DNA of 55,000 bases from Mesostigma viride (taxonomy: Eukaryota; Streptophyta; Mesostigmatophyceae; Mesostigmatales; Mesostigmataceae). The translations under genes and the position numbers were made by a program. Below, one piece after another: positions 20,026 to 41,530 of this stretch; position 1 is the first letter of the stretch; each line of letters opens with the position of its first letter. A model generated the notes under the pieces. It ran no database searches. It worked only from the letters and a program-made list of their open reading frames with translations, and had not been told where the DNA came from. The stretch spans positions 245,001 to 300,000 of the forward strand of contig RPFO01000246.1 in NCBI GenBank assembly GCA_009746045.1. The letters run 5' to 3'.

Positions 20026-21735
20026 CTACTTTGCCACGTGCAAGCTGTCGATGTACTCGATGGCCGCTGTGGCCTGCCCGATCCTCTCGATGAGCACGCG
20101 CGACCCGGCTAGCTGGGCGACCCACGCGTCCGACTCGACAAGGAAATACCCCCGGTTGGCGTGGAAGTTCTTGTACACATGCGAGTCTGACTTGTCCACA
20201 AACAGCGGCTGCGCGACCACGATGCCCAAGTAGGCAAACAGGCGGTCCACCACCGCCGCAGCCACCGCCGCCATGTCATCAACGCCGCGCATGAGCTGGT
20301 CCAGCCCCGCCGCGTGACAGGTGGCGACCAGCTCGGCCCCGTGCGCATCCAGCGCCTCGCCCACGCACACGCGCGCCATCTGGGCCAGTCGGTCGAAACG
20401 GACCAGCATAAGGTGGTTGTCGTTCGGGAATGTCTCCAGGAAGCCCGACCCTTCGGCCGTGTACAGCGACCGCACGTCCGCTAGTAGCGGCGAGCAACCG
20501 GGGCTGCCCACGTACTGCGCAAGCACCTTGTGCACTCGGCGCAAGGCGTTGCGGGCGTACTCGCGCGTCGGCTCGTACGGCATCACCGCGTGCATGTCGT
20601 CCAGCTTGCGGCGGAAGAAGTCGCACCGCGCGGGCGCCAGCATGTCCTCGTGCGCCACGTGCATGAACGCCAGAATCACGTCCTCGGGGGGCAGCATCGC
20701 GGGCGGTGCGCCCATGACCTGCAGGCTCTCGTTCGTGGCCGCCAGCAACGACGCCAGCTGGGAGATGGCGAGCGGGCGCCAGGTGTCGCGGATCCGACGG
20801 TGCAGGAGCGCCGCGATCTTCCCGATCAGGCGGACACCAGTCACGTTCTGGGTCATCTCGCCCAGCACGTAGGGGCCGTTCTCGGGTACCTGGGATAGCA
20901 GGTCGCCGAAAAAGCTCGCCTCGGCGGCCTCCACCTCAACCAAGGTGTACTCGCCCATGCCACCGTTGGCGAGTGCCACGCAGCCGGCCACGCCCGCGGA
21001 CCGGATGTCCATGGACATGCGGGCGATGCGCTTGAACAGCTTGTCGTCCACCTCGTGCGCGGGGACCAGGTCGCAGCACGTGAGCGCGAGCACCGTGCTC
21101 TCCTGCCGCTTGGACTTGAGCACCTGCGCGACCGCGGGGCTGGTGATGATGCTGGACGTCGCCTCCACCACGCACACCAGCACGGTGTCAAGGTCCGCCA
21201 GGTACTTGGACAGGATGGACTGGGTAACGGAGGCCAGAGCGGGCGGGAAGTCCTGGAGGCCGGGTAGGTCCACGAGCTCGATGTTGGGGACGTTATGGGC
21301 CTCCAGCGTTATAGTGACCGGGTCCTCCGTGGCCATTGGGTTGCCACCTGCATCCACGATCCCTCGGAAGAGATCCGTCACGTGCTCTAAAACCTCGTCG
21401 TCAGATTCTAGCTCTCGTAAAAGCCCCCGGAAGGAGACGGTCACACGTGGCGTTTCGGACTTGGACCGGCGCAAGCAGACGTGAACGGGTGCCCGCGTCG
21501 TCAACGTGTGGCTACCAAGAGGAAGAATGGGGGATTTCACAACGCGCTCCAGGACGCTGCTCTTGCCGCAATTTTGAGCCCCAATGAACACGACGCGGGG
21601 GAGCTTGTAATCGTCGTCCGATAGATTGACGCTTTCGATAGCCTCCATGAATTTTCCATAGGAACTTTGCATCAATTGTTTCATGATACTGTTCCCCTCA
21701 TAGCCGCCCGCTGGCGTCGATTCAGCGGCCCCCAT
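20026..21735 (-). CDS. Dynamin-like GTPase, intronless, possible N-myristoylation
   Basis: One uninterrupted 569-codon frame. Seen: P-loop GAQNCGKSS (52-60), switch-I threonines TTRAPV (79-84), DLPG (156-159) and a G4 position reading TCCD (219-222) where dynamins usually have TKxD. The rest is helical and fits a dynamin middle/stalk region (an IGKIAALLHRRIRD segment and FFRRKLDDMHAVMPYE). No PH domain or proline-rich tail is seen, and the length is below classical dynamins (700 or more). The start MGAAESTP has Gly2 and Ser6, the pattern for N-myristoylation, so membrane attachment is likely. Known of the family: GTP-driven assembly on membranes for fission or remodelling; the membrane served here is unknown. 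The lack of introns contrasts with its neighbours and could mean retrocopy or transfer origin. It is divergent from the gene at 23032; a hAT element lies just beyond its stop. Confidence 0.85.
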   Translation of the reverse strand: MGAAESTPAGGYEGNSIMKQLMQSSYGKFMEAIESVNLSDDDYKLPRVVFIGAQNCGKSSVLERVVKSPILPLGSHTLTTRAPVHVCLRRSKSETPRVTVSFRGLLRELESDDEVLEHVTDLFRGIVDAGGNPMATEDPVTITLEAHNVPNIELVDLPGLQDFPPALASVTQSILSKYLADLDTVLVCVVEATSSIITSPAVAQVLKSKRQESTVLALTCCDLVPAHEVDDKLFKRIARMSMDIRSAGVAGCVALANGGMGEYTLVEVEAAEASFFGDLLSQVPENGPYVLGEMTQNVTGVRLIGKIAALLHRRIRDTWRPLAISQLASLLAATNESLQVMGAPPAMLPPEDVILAFMHVAHEDMLAPARCDFFRRKLDDMHAVMPYEPTREYARNALRRVHKVLAQYVGSPGCSPLLADVRSLYTAEGSGFLETFPNDNHLMLVRFDRLAQMARVCVGEALDAHGAELVATCHAAGLDQLMRGVDDMAAVAAAVVDRLFAYLGIVVAQPLFVDKSDSHVYKNFHANRGYFLVESDAWVAQLAGSRVLIERIGQATAAIEYIDSLHVAK

Positions 21736-23031
21736 GGGGCCTTGGTAGCAATAAGAGCAACCCGAATGATAGAAATTGCACTGTGACGATTACTGGGTGC
21801 AGTCGTCAGGCACTGGAGCCCGTATCCTCTTTCTTCTGCAGAGGAGTCTTCAAATTATGCGCTAAAAAAGACGGCTCGTCCCTAAACAGCGTTACATTAC
21901 ACAATTATTAATCCTGCGTCTAAGCGCACGATACTCTGCACTGAACGATAGCCGGTGCGGTGCTGCTGGCATGATCGCTGCACTTGGCTCAGATAAGGCT
22001 TGTCTGGAAATGCCGCGGTCTGGAAAGGCCGCTCGAACATACATTTCCTCGCCACAGCGCGCTTCGCCTTCCCAAAACCATTCATCTGCAAAGCACGTCC
22101 TTCAAAATGAACATTCCCTGCGTAGCGTGAAGCATAAGTGCGTCAACGATGCCGACATTGCCATTTCCTCGCGTAATGGCGGTAGTGCGCTAATTTATTC
22201 ATTAGACCACATTAGTGAGTGCGGCCACCACGCATGTCGCAACCCATGAGATTCTGTCAAGCATGCATGGGCGAATCCCTGTCATCTGTGACAACCAGGA
22301 GCGAAAAACACACACTAGAGAGCGATGCGTTCTGGTTGCCGCAGTGGCCGTCTCCCACCCGGACTACACGTGTGCACTGATTGCGTTCGCTAGCTAACAA
22401 CTGCTACGGGTAAAAGATGGTACCAGCAAGTTGGAGCTCAACACCAGCGTCAATCTTGAATGCTTGATACCTTGCTGTGATTACAGTGCTGTAATCTGTA
22501 AAAGCTACCGTATGTGTCGGCCAGGTCGCCAGAGATGTGGCTCTCAAGCCGCGGGACCGTCAGTTATAGAACTTCAGTCCCCCTACTTGCCTTTCTTCAG
22601 AAGACTTTTTGTGCGTGTGTCGGCGAGGTGGCGACACGCGGGACCGACGCGGCAATCTTTCTGTCCAACCTGCTCGCTGCTCCAATTTTTGCCACCTGTC
22701 AAGGGCAGGTGAACGGACAAGCTACGTGGCTTCCTGCCAGGCCTTGCAGCGACCAGAGAGTGCCAAAAACTGTGCCAAACGTGGCCTTGATGAATGTGCA
22801 AGTGGTGCTCTGGCTGTCGAATATATTTCTTCGCCATTTCTTTCATGGTACATCAGCATTTTTTCTTGCCTGCGAACGGCACCGTATATTATTGAGAAAG
22901 CTGCATCTACCCAGTGCAAGGCTTGATCAATTGTACTTTGCCTGCATTAGTTCCTGCTTTGCGCCGTTCCCTCACGTTTTGTCCCCGGCGGCAGCGCATA
23001 TAATTATAAGTTATCTCGATAGTTTCTGAGG
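21736..23031. promoter_or_regulatory. Divergent intergenic region (dynamin-like gene / esterase-acyltransferase)
   Basis: The 1.3 kb between two outward-facing start codons must hold both promoters. I could not identify a convincing TATA box or known element. A 171-codon frame at 22514-23029 has no recognisable motif and I do not call it a gene. Confidence 0.4.
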
Positions 23032-35357
<12,326 letters not shown>

Positions 35358-35906
35358 AGAAATTAAGTTACAAGAGCTAGAGGGCCAGAATTAGAGCAGG
35401 CTTGTACATCCTGTTAATTTTGTTGCATGGTGAGGAACATCTGGGCCTCATGCAAGTGCCCAGCCGCTTAAAGAGTTTTGTACCTCCACGTGTGTGCACA
35501 TGTTAAGTTCCACATAGTATGCAGTACGAGCGATGTGTTGCAGGCTTTGTATACTTTTAGGTTTGAAATTATATATATAGGGAATGGCCACATTGGCAGC
35601 GCGTGATTGTAAATGTACAAGCTAGCTGCGCAGTGCTTGGTGGGGCTCCATGCAAGGTAGCCCTATGCTGTAAGAACGCACAACAACTCAGGTGACCTGT
35701 CGATCCAGAGATAAGGTTCCTCCTTGCTATGTTGGGCATGCATGCCTGAAACTAAGTGTCGCGCCACATGGTGGCAGGCGCTGTGTAATATGGAATCAGA
35801 GATCTCACATGAAAAGTGAGGTTGACAAGCTAATTTTAAGTAAGTTACAAATTGCGTCTGCATCGATCATGCCCCAACCATATCATGGAGACTCTTTGGC
35901 CTGCGC

Positions 35907-35938
35907 TGGTTGTCTCCTTGATATCAAGGAGACAACCA
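35907..35938. repeat. Perfect 32-bp palindrome centred on GATATC
   Basis: The left arm is TGGTTGTCTCCTT, the centre GATATC, and the right arm its exact complement ending ACAACCA. The left arm with GATATC also ends the dispersed repeat at 7867-7972, and a variant ends the copy at 14267-14385. Part of the right arm occurs near 13670 and 52715. Confidence 0.9.
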
Positions 35939-36318
35939 TATAGTCGATCATGCCCCAACCTGATGATTGGGGCCTCCAGTAGACCACCGCTGCCGCGCCT
36001 GCTCGACGAGACGGAGGTCCCGTTCCGCGAATTAGACTAAAAGAGACAATCATTGGTAGACATAAGGTGACACTACATTAGCCAAGTGTGTAAACCAAAC
36101 TGAATGTAATATCAGGATAGCACATGTCAGTAATAGGGATAAGGATAGCACATGATCGTAGTCGTCATCGTTCTCAAGACTGACAGGCCTTGAGGCCGAC
36201 ATGGATGAAAATTGCTGAGGGATGATGAGTGAGCGGCCGGTGGCCGGGGAGGCAGTCGGTGTTGAGCGGCCACCACACCGCACCCCTTTTTGAGTTCTTG
36301 AGTGACAGCACTCACAGC

Positions 36319-36358
36319 GCGGGAGAATTCCCGCCTCACAACGCGGGAGAATTCCCGC
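36319..36358. repeat. Duplicated small hairpin GCGGGA-GAAT-TCCCGC
   Basis: Two identical 16-bp sequences (36319-36334 and 36343-36358), each a 6-bp stem with a GAAT loop, are spaced 24 bp apart. Confidence 0.8.
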
Positions 36359-36392
36359 CCGGCAGAATGTAAAATATTGAAAAAATATTTTT

Positions 36393-36510
36393 GGGGGGGG
36401 GGTTCACCCCCCCCCCCCCCCACACACCCAAAACTGGGGGGGGGGTCGGGGGTCAAGAAACCCCCCCCCCCCCACCACCACCACCACCGGCACCGGGAAA
36501 CGGGGGGGCG
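36393..36510. repeat. Poly-G/poly-C homopolymer block
   Basis: Alternating runs of about ten or more G or C, including G10 followed by TTCA and then a C run, which could pair into a hairpin. Assembly errors are likely here. Confidence 0.85.
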
Positions 36511-36564
36511 GGGGGTGGTATACTACAGTAGCTCCGGGAGTGTCGTGGACAGCCAGCTAACGTA

Positions 36565-37480
36565 CAGTCATTCCCGCGTTAAGTTGCGATCGCCCCCTAA
36601 AATTTGGCGCCGCAACTTAACGCGGGAACGCAGGTAGAATTAGGCTAGCAGCCCACCACCTCCTCCTCTGACGGACTTCTATACGGCATTCGACAGCTCT
36701 AGTCGTCAAGCCCGATCCATCTGCAGCGTCAAAGCCGGCCAAAGTCCATTTTCCAGGCCAAATAGTATTTTGTACAAAGGCGGGCTGCAAAACACGCCGT
36801 GGGCAGCCACGCAGTGCCTGCATTTTATACCACAAATCGGTGTGTTTTAACCCTCTGACCGGACTTCGGCTCTCTTTTTGGCGGGTTACTTAGTTGCCAG
36901 CCGGCTTCACATTTGACTGTGACAAAACATGGGAACAGTCGTGAGGGAAGCTTCATTTACTGTCAATGGCCTGCATGTAAAGAATAATAACAGCACTGCT
37001 ATTGTTATGGAGGCCACATGCCGGCAGCCGGCGAGACTGCCTGTGGCCTCAACGACCTTGTCTTTGCCCTTCTGTGGTGCCGTGCATTCGGCATGATGGT
37101 GGTAATTTAGTCCATTTGGCAAGATGTCTCAATTACAGACCCTGCATGGTCGTGGATTCTTATGTACCGCAGCCCGCAGGCTGCAAAAATGAGTTTGTAA
37201 GGTTGCATTCGCGCTTTTCACCTAAGCCAGCAGGCGGGGAAATTTGCGCGCCATTGGGGCTTGCGTATTTTGCCGCCTAAAATCACGAAGCGGGTCCGGA
37301 CTTGGCAAAAAATGGCCTCTTGTGCGGCCAAAAATGGCCTGACACCTACAAATCGAGTCATCATCGCGTTAAGTTGCGATGGCCTCCATGCTTAAGTTGC
37401 GGTCGCCCCCCAAACTTCGGCGCCGCAACTTAACGCGGGAACGCAACCTTAAGAAACGCAACTTCACACGGGAATGACTG
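36565..37480. mobile_element. Tc1/mariner-like MITE (916 bp)
   Basis: It is flanked by TA on both sides (36563-36564 and 37481-37482). The ends are inverted: the left reads CAGTCATTCCCGCGTTAAGT, the complement of the right CAGTCATTCCCGTGTGAAGT, followed in both by TGCG. Each end also has an internal inverted repeat: on the left CCCGCGTTAAGTTGCG pairs with its complement ending at about 36631, and a related pair lies near 37370-37440. No transposase is encoded, so the element is non-autonomous. Confidence 0.8.
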
Positions 37481-37482
37481 TA

Positions 37483-37923
37483 CTCGGAAGTTAGAAAGGT
37501 CAGTCCGTTGACTCTCAACAGGTGGAATGGTGCCTGTAGCCAGTTACAGCCGGATCTCGGCTCTTGGCCAGAACAGTATTCTCTGCTGCTGACTGCGGCG
37601 TTCAGTTCAGTTCAGTTGTTTCCCACTGACTGCGGCGTGGGACCCAACAACAGCAACAACAACAGCCGGATCTGTTCAGTTCAGATTAGTTGGTTCCCAC
37701 GCCGGTCATAGCCCGACAGAGATATCAGCCGGATATGTAAGATTACAGCCGGATCTCCCATCTTGACTTCTCGAATTCTGACAAAAAGCTCTCCTTACGC
37801 GTAGGTACTACCGCTTCCAAGTTTCAAGTTCCAGCCCACTTGAGTGCACCTGGACAAGAACGTAAGCGGAACCGCCCACACCTGGACAAGAACGCGAGCA
37901 CCCGCGCCGATCCTGACACTGAT
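37483..37923. other. Short intergenic stretch between MITE and MULE
   Basis: No coding sequence recognised. CAGCCGGAT occurs four times (near 37548, 37663, 37725 and 37748) and GTTCA is tandemly repeated at about 37600 and 37675. Confidence 0.5.
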
Positions 37924-37932
37924 GTGCGCAAG
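37924..37932. repeat. 9-bp target-site duplication, left of MULE
   Basis: GTGCGCAAG, repeated exactly at 48068-48076. Nine base pairs is the characteristic length for Mutator-like elements. Confidence 0.92.
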
Positions 37933-38142
37933 GGAAGCGCATAATTTGGCTCTGATGACACAAACTCTAGTGCGGGGGTGAGTGCGGGGTTCCGGGACAC
38001 CACCGCACTAAGTCCGACGCGCCTGCCCAGGCCACGCCGCGCCGGACCGGCACACGAGTTACGCGGGAAAAAAGGGCCTGCCGCGCCAATTACTGTAGGA
38101 CTTGGCTAATTTCTTTGTTGACTACAAGCGCAGTCAAGGATG
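37933..38142 (+). repeat. 210-bp terminal inverted repeat of MULE, left
   Basis: Starts GGAAGCGCATAATTTGG and ends CGCAGTCAAGGATG. By eye it is identical to the complement of 47858-48067 over all 210 bases. Confidence 0.93.
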
Positions 38143-40560
38143 CAATTGGCATCATTGCATTATTTTTGCCAAGGTGCTGGCAATTTACGCTTGAAGGTGG
38201 CAAAAATCTGGTTTCTTTGTGATGCAGTAGTGACTATTGCCTGGCAATTGCGCAGCCGGGAAGTTGGGCGACGAGAATGCCATGGTTGTTCTAAAGTATA
38301 ATCATCGGACCCTAATTTGTCTAAAGTAGGAGACAAACAGTCTTTGACGTCCCTGGGATCCATAGCAATAAAAACTCTGCTTTCTCTACTCGCAGTAATG
38401 TCGGCACACTTAGTTTCCTCTTCGAATCGATCTTTTGTCTGGCAATCTTTCCCTCTCTCGTTTTTTTCTCCCTCCCTCCCTCCCTTGCTCGCTCCCTCCC
38501 TCCGTCTCATGCGTTCCTCCAACGTCCCGTCCTGTCTTCTTCCCCCCACCCTGCCTTCTCTCGTTAGCTTCCGAGCTTTTTATGCATTGCCTCTCCATAC
38601 CTCGCTACCAAGTTTCCAAGTAGACCTTGAAGAGATATACCGGGAAATGCGTCTGGACGCGGTCATCGTGCGCGCCTTTCTCTTCTGATTTTCTGCGTAA
38701 AGCTTGGTAGCACACCTTGTCGGCCCTCGCGGAACTGTCAGCCCGTATCTCGGAACTGGACCACATGTATCTGTTACAGTATCTTGCTTGTTTTGCGTAG
38801 GTTGCTAGTGTTGCTGTATCCTTCAAGTTTAGTGTTGCAGAGTGTGACTGACCACTGTATCATTTGGTGATGGGTTTGTTGAATGCTGGGTTTGTTCTTG
38901 TATGAGTGTTTGTATAGGGATCCTTGTGTCCTAAAGTAGAAAGCTTGTCGTTGATACTGCTTCTTCTTTTTTTAGAGTAGCCCTTGGGACATGCAGGCAA
39001 GGATGGCATTACAAATATCAATGAAATACAGTACCAAGCTTTTTACCACTGACGTGCATTGTAAAATAGGTGCAGGCAACTGCCGTGCACATGCCGTGCC
39101 TGAAAATTGTTGAGCCCATGGTGAGCTTTTTTGGTTATTTGGTAATTACAGCGTCAATACGTTGTCTAATGTCAACCAACGTGGATCGACCTGGGCTGAG
39201 GTTGTCAGTGTGTGCGTAAATGTAAAGCACACATGTATGGCTCGCATGTTTGGGAGCCGATCCTAGCCGAATCGCACTTTGTTGGCACCCATGCCTGCAG
39301 CTAGTGGGGTCTTTGTGGCTAGGTACCTTGGGACAGTGTTGGGGTTGGCTAGCTAGACTACGTGCAAGATGATTCCACCACTGGCCATCAGTGGCTCGGT
39401 CCTTAGAGCAGCCAACATACCAGCATACTCGCGCATATTTCAGCTTTAGCACACCCACAGTTTGCCATAGTCCAACGAGCGTTGAACGCAGCTGTGGCCT
39501 GCCTTCGGGCATGAGTGAGGACGCAGGTGTCTTTGCCCCTTTCCCACTGTGCAACTTACAGGGACTGGAAAGCACTCTAGGTGCTACATGCCCACCCCAC
39601 CGAGGCATGCTATAATTTATTTAATTTAATTTTAGAGCAGGAAACATGTTCCTGTCATCCATGAGATAGCGGCCATTGGCATTGTGAGGATGGATGCACG
39701 TCAGATCATATAGTAAGAATTTGGACAATCAAGAATGTGTTTGACGCTCTTTCAACCCAAATTAAGGTTTGACTGATAATTTGGTCGTGGCTCATTGCTC
39801 AACCATTCCAATGGGGATGTATGCTCGTTGACGCCAATAAATTAGCTATCAAGGTCAACCAGCATCGGTATGCATTATTAAATCAGCAGACGCATGCATG
39901 TGTTGAATGTTAGCAACGCATACCTTGTGTTGGCCGGCCACCTGCAAAATTACTGACCAGGTAGATGTTGAAGAACCTCACAATCATCCAGTTGTCGCAT
40001 GGATCCTAGCTAGCCCACGAGGAAAATTTTCAAGGTGCCCAGTTTTATAGCAGTATGCATATAAGACACATGATACTGCACCACTGCGGCTAGCTTATGA
40101 CTGTCCCCATCCCCCCTTCCCCATTCCATCAGGAAATATGCTGACGCTGTCTACGTGTTTATTAATTTATTCATTCATGACTGTGTAACATGGCCAACGT
40201 GAAGGCAGGCCTTTATGATAATGGGCCCTTCAACTCGAGAGCTCCATCCATTGCAGCCCTTGGGCATTTGCAGCTGCCAGCTGATAATGCTCCAATATGA
40301 GGGTAGTCTTGGAATCTTCATGCCGAAAGCTCGGTCACCACCTCCTGCATTAAGAGCAAATAGACAAGCACTGAGTTTAGAACCCTGGACTCAACCACAC
40401 ACAAACAATGATTCGTGACAAGCTATGGATGAAAAACTTCAGGAATCTCTTTTTCTAATTGCGTACATATGGGCATTACATGCACATGCACAACCACAAT
40501 ACAATAACGGGGGAGAAAAAGGGAAAAGGAAGCCCAGCAGAGAGAGACGCAGTGAGAGGG
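38143..40560. other. MULE left interior, no gene recognised
   Basis: Contains a (CTCC/CTCCCT)-rich stretch at about 38450-38530 and, at about 39433-39635, a decayed LINE-like 3' end. No conserved reading frame was seen. Confidence 0.5.
39433..39635 (+). mobile_element. Decayed LINE-like 3' end inside the MULE
   Basis: Resembles the family-A/C 3' region in order: CACAGTTTGCC, CGCAGCTGTGGC, CATGAG, GTGTCTTTGCCC, GGCATGCTATAATTTA, then a TTTAATTTAA tail. The CTCC-CAAC-GGAG hairpin is degenerate here (CACCCCACCGAGG). Confidence 0.55.
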
Positions 40561-40569
40561 AGTTCGTTA

Positions 40570-41205
40570 GGTTGGCAGTCGGGCAGTCGGGCAGTTGGGC
40601 AGTCGGGCAGTCGGGCAGTCGGGAAGTCGGGCAGTCGGGCAGTCGGGCAGTCGGGCAGTCGGGCAGTCGGGCAGTCGGGCAGTCGGGCAGTCGGGCAGTC
40701 GGGCAGTCGGGCAGTCGGGCAGTCGGGCAGTCGGGCAGTCGGGCAGTCGGGCAGTCGGGCAGTCGGGCAGTCGGGAAGTCGGGCAGTCGGGCAGTCGGGC
40801 AGTCGGGCAGTCGGGCAGTCGGGCAGTCGGGCAGTCGGGCAGTCGGCAGTCGGGCAGTCGGCAGTCGGGCAGTCGGGCAGTCGGGCAGTCGGGCAGTCGG
40901 GCAGTCGGGCAGTCGGGCAGTCGGGAGTCGGGCAGTCGGGAAGTCGGGCAGTCGGGCAGTCGGGCAGTCGGCAGTCGGGCAGTCGGGCAGTCGGGCAGTC
41001 GGGCAGTCGGGCAGTCGGGCAGTCGGGCAGTCGGGCAGTCGGGCAGTCGGCAGTCGGGCAGTCGGGCAGTCGGGCAGTCGGGCAGTCGGGCAGTCGGGCA
41101 GTCGGGCAGTCGGGCAGTCGGGCAGTCGGGCAGTCGGGCAGTCGGGCAGTCGGGCAGTCGGACAGTCGGGCAGTCGGGCCGTCGGGCAGTCGGGCAGTCG
41201 GGCAG
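40570..41205. repeat. (GGGCAGTC)n 8-bp satellite, about 80 units
   Basis: A near-pure array of the octamer GGGCAGTC, with scattered 7-bp units (GGCAGTC) and a few GGGAAGTC variants. It lies between the transposase stop and the left end of the MULE. Because frames drift, all six frames are open for 280 to 410 codons; these are not proteins. Confidence 0.95.
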
Positions 41206-41402
<197 letters not shown>

Positions 41403-41530
41403 CGTGCGCGCGCCCCCGCCCCTGCCCCCGCCCACACACAACATGCCTGTGAGGAATGACTTCGCCGAAGGACATTGGCTCTTGCACAGTGTATTACCTC
41501 CACATGTATGCCTCGGCAGCTTGAGCTCCA

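Larger units (their letters stand above)
35358..36560. other. Intergenic, palindromes and homopolymers, no gene
   Basis: No coding sequence recognised. It holds the palindrome at 35907-35938, two small hairpins near 36319-36358 and the G/C homopolymer block at 36393-36510. Confidence 0.5.

Noticed and set aside
22514-23029. 171-codon frame upstream of the esterase/acyltransferase
   Set aside because: No motif, low-complexity hydrophobic content, and it lies in the presumed divergent promoter region.
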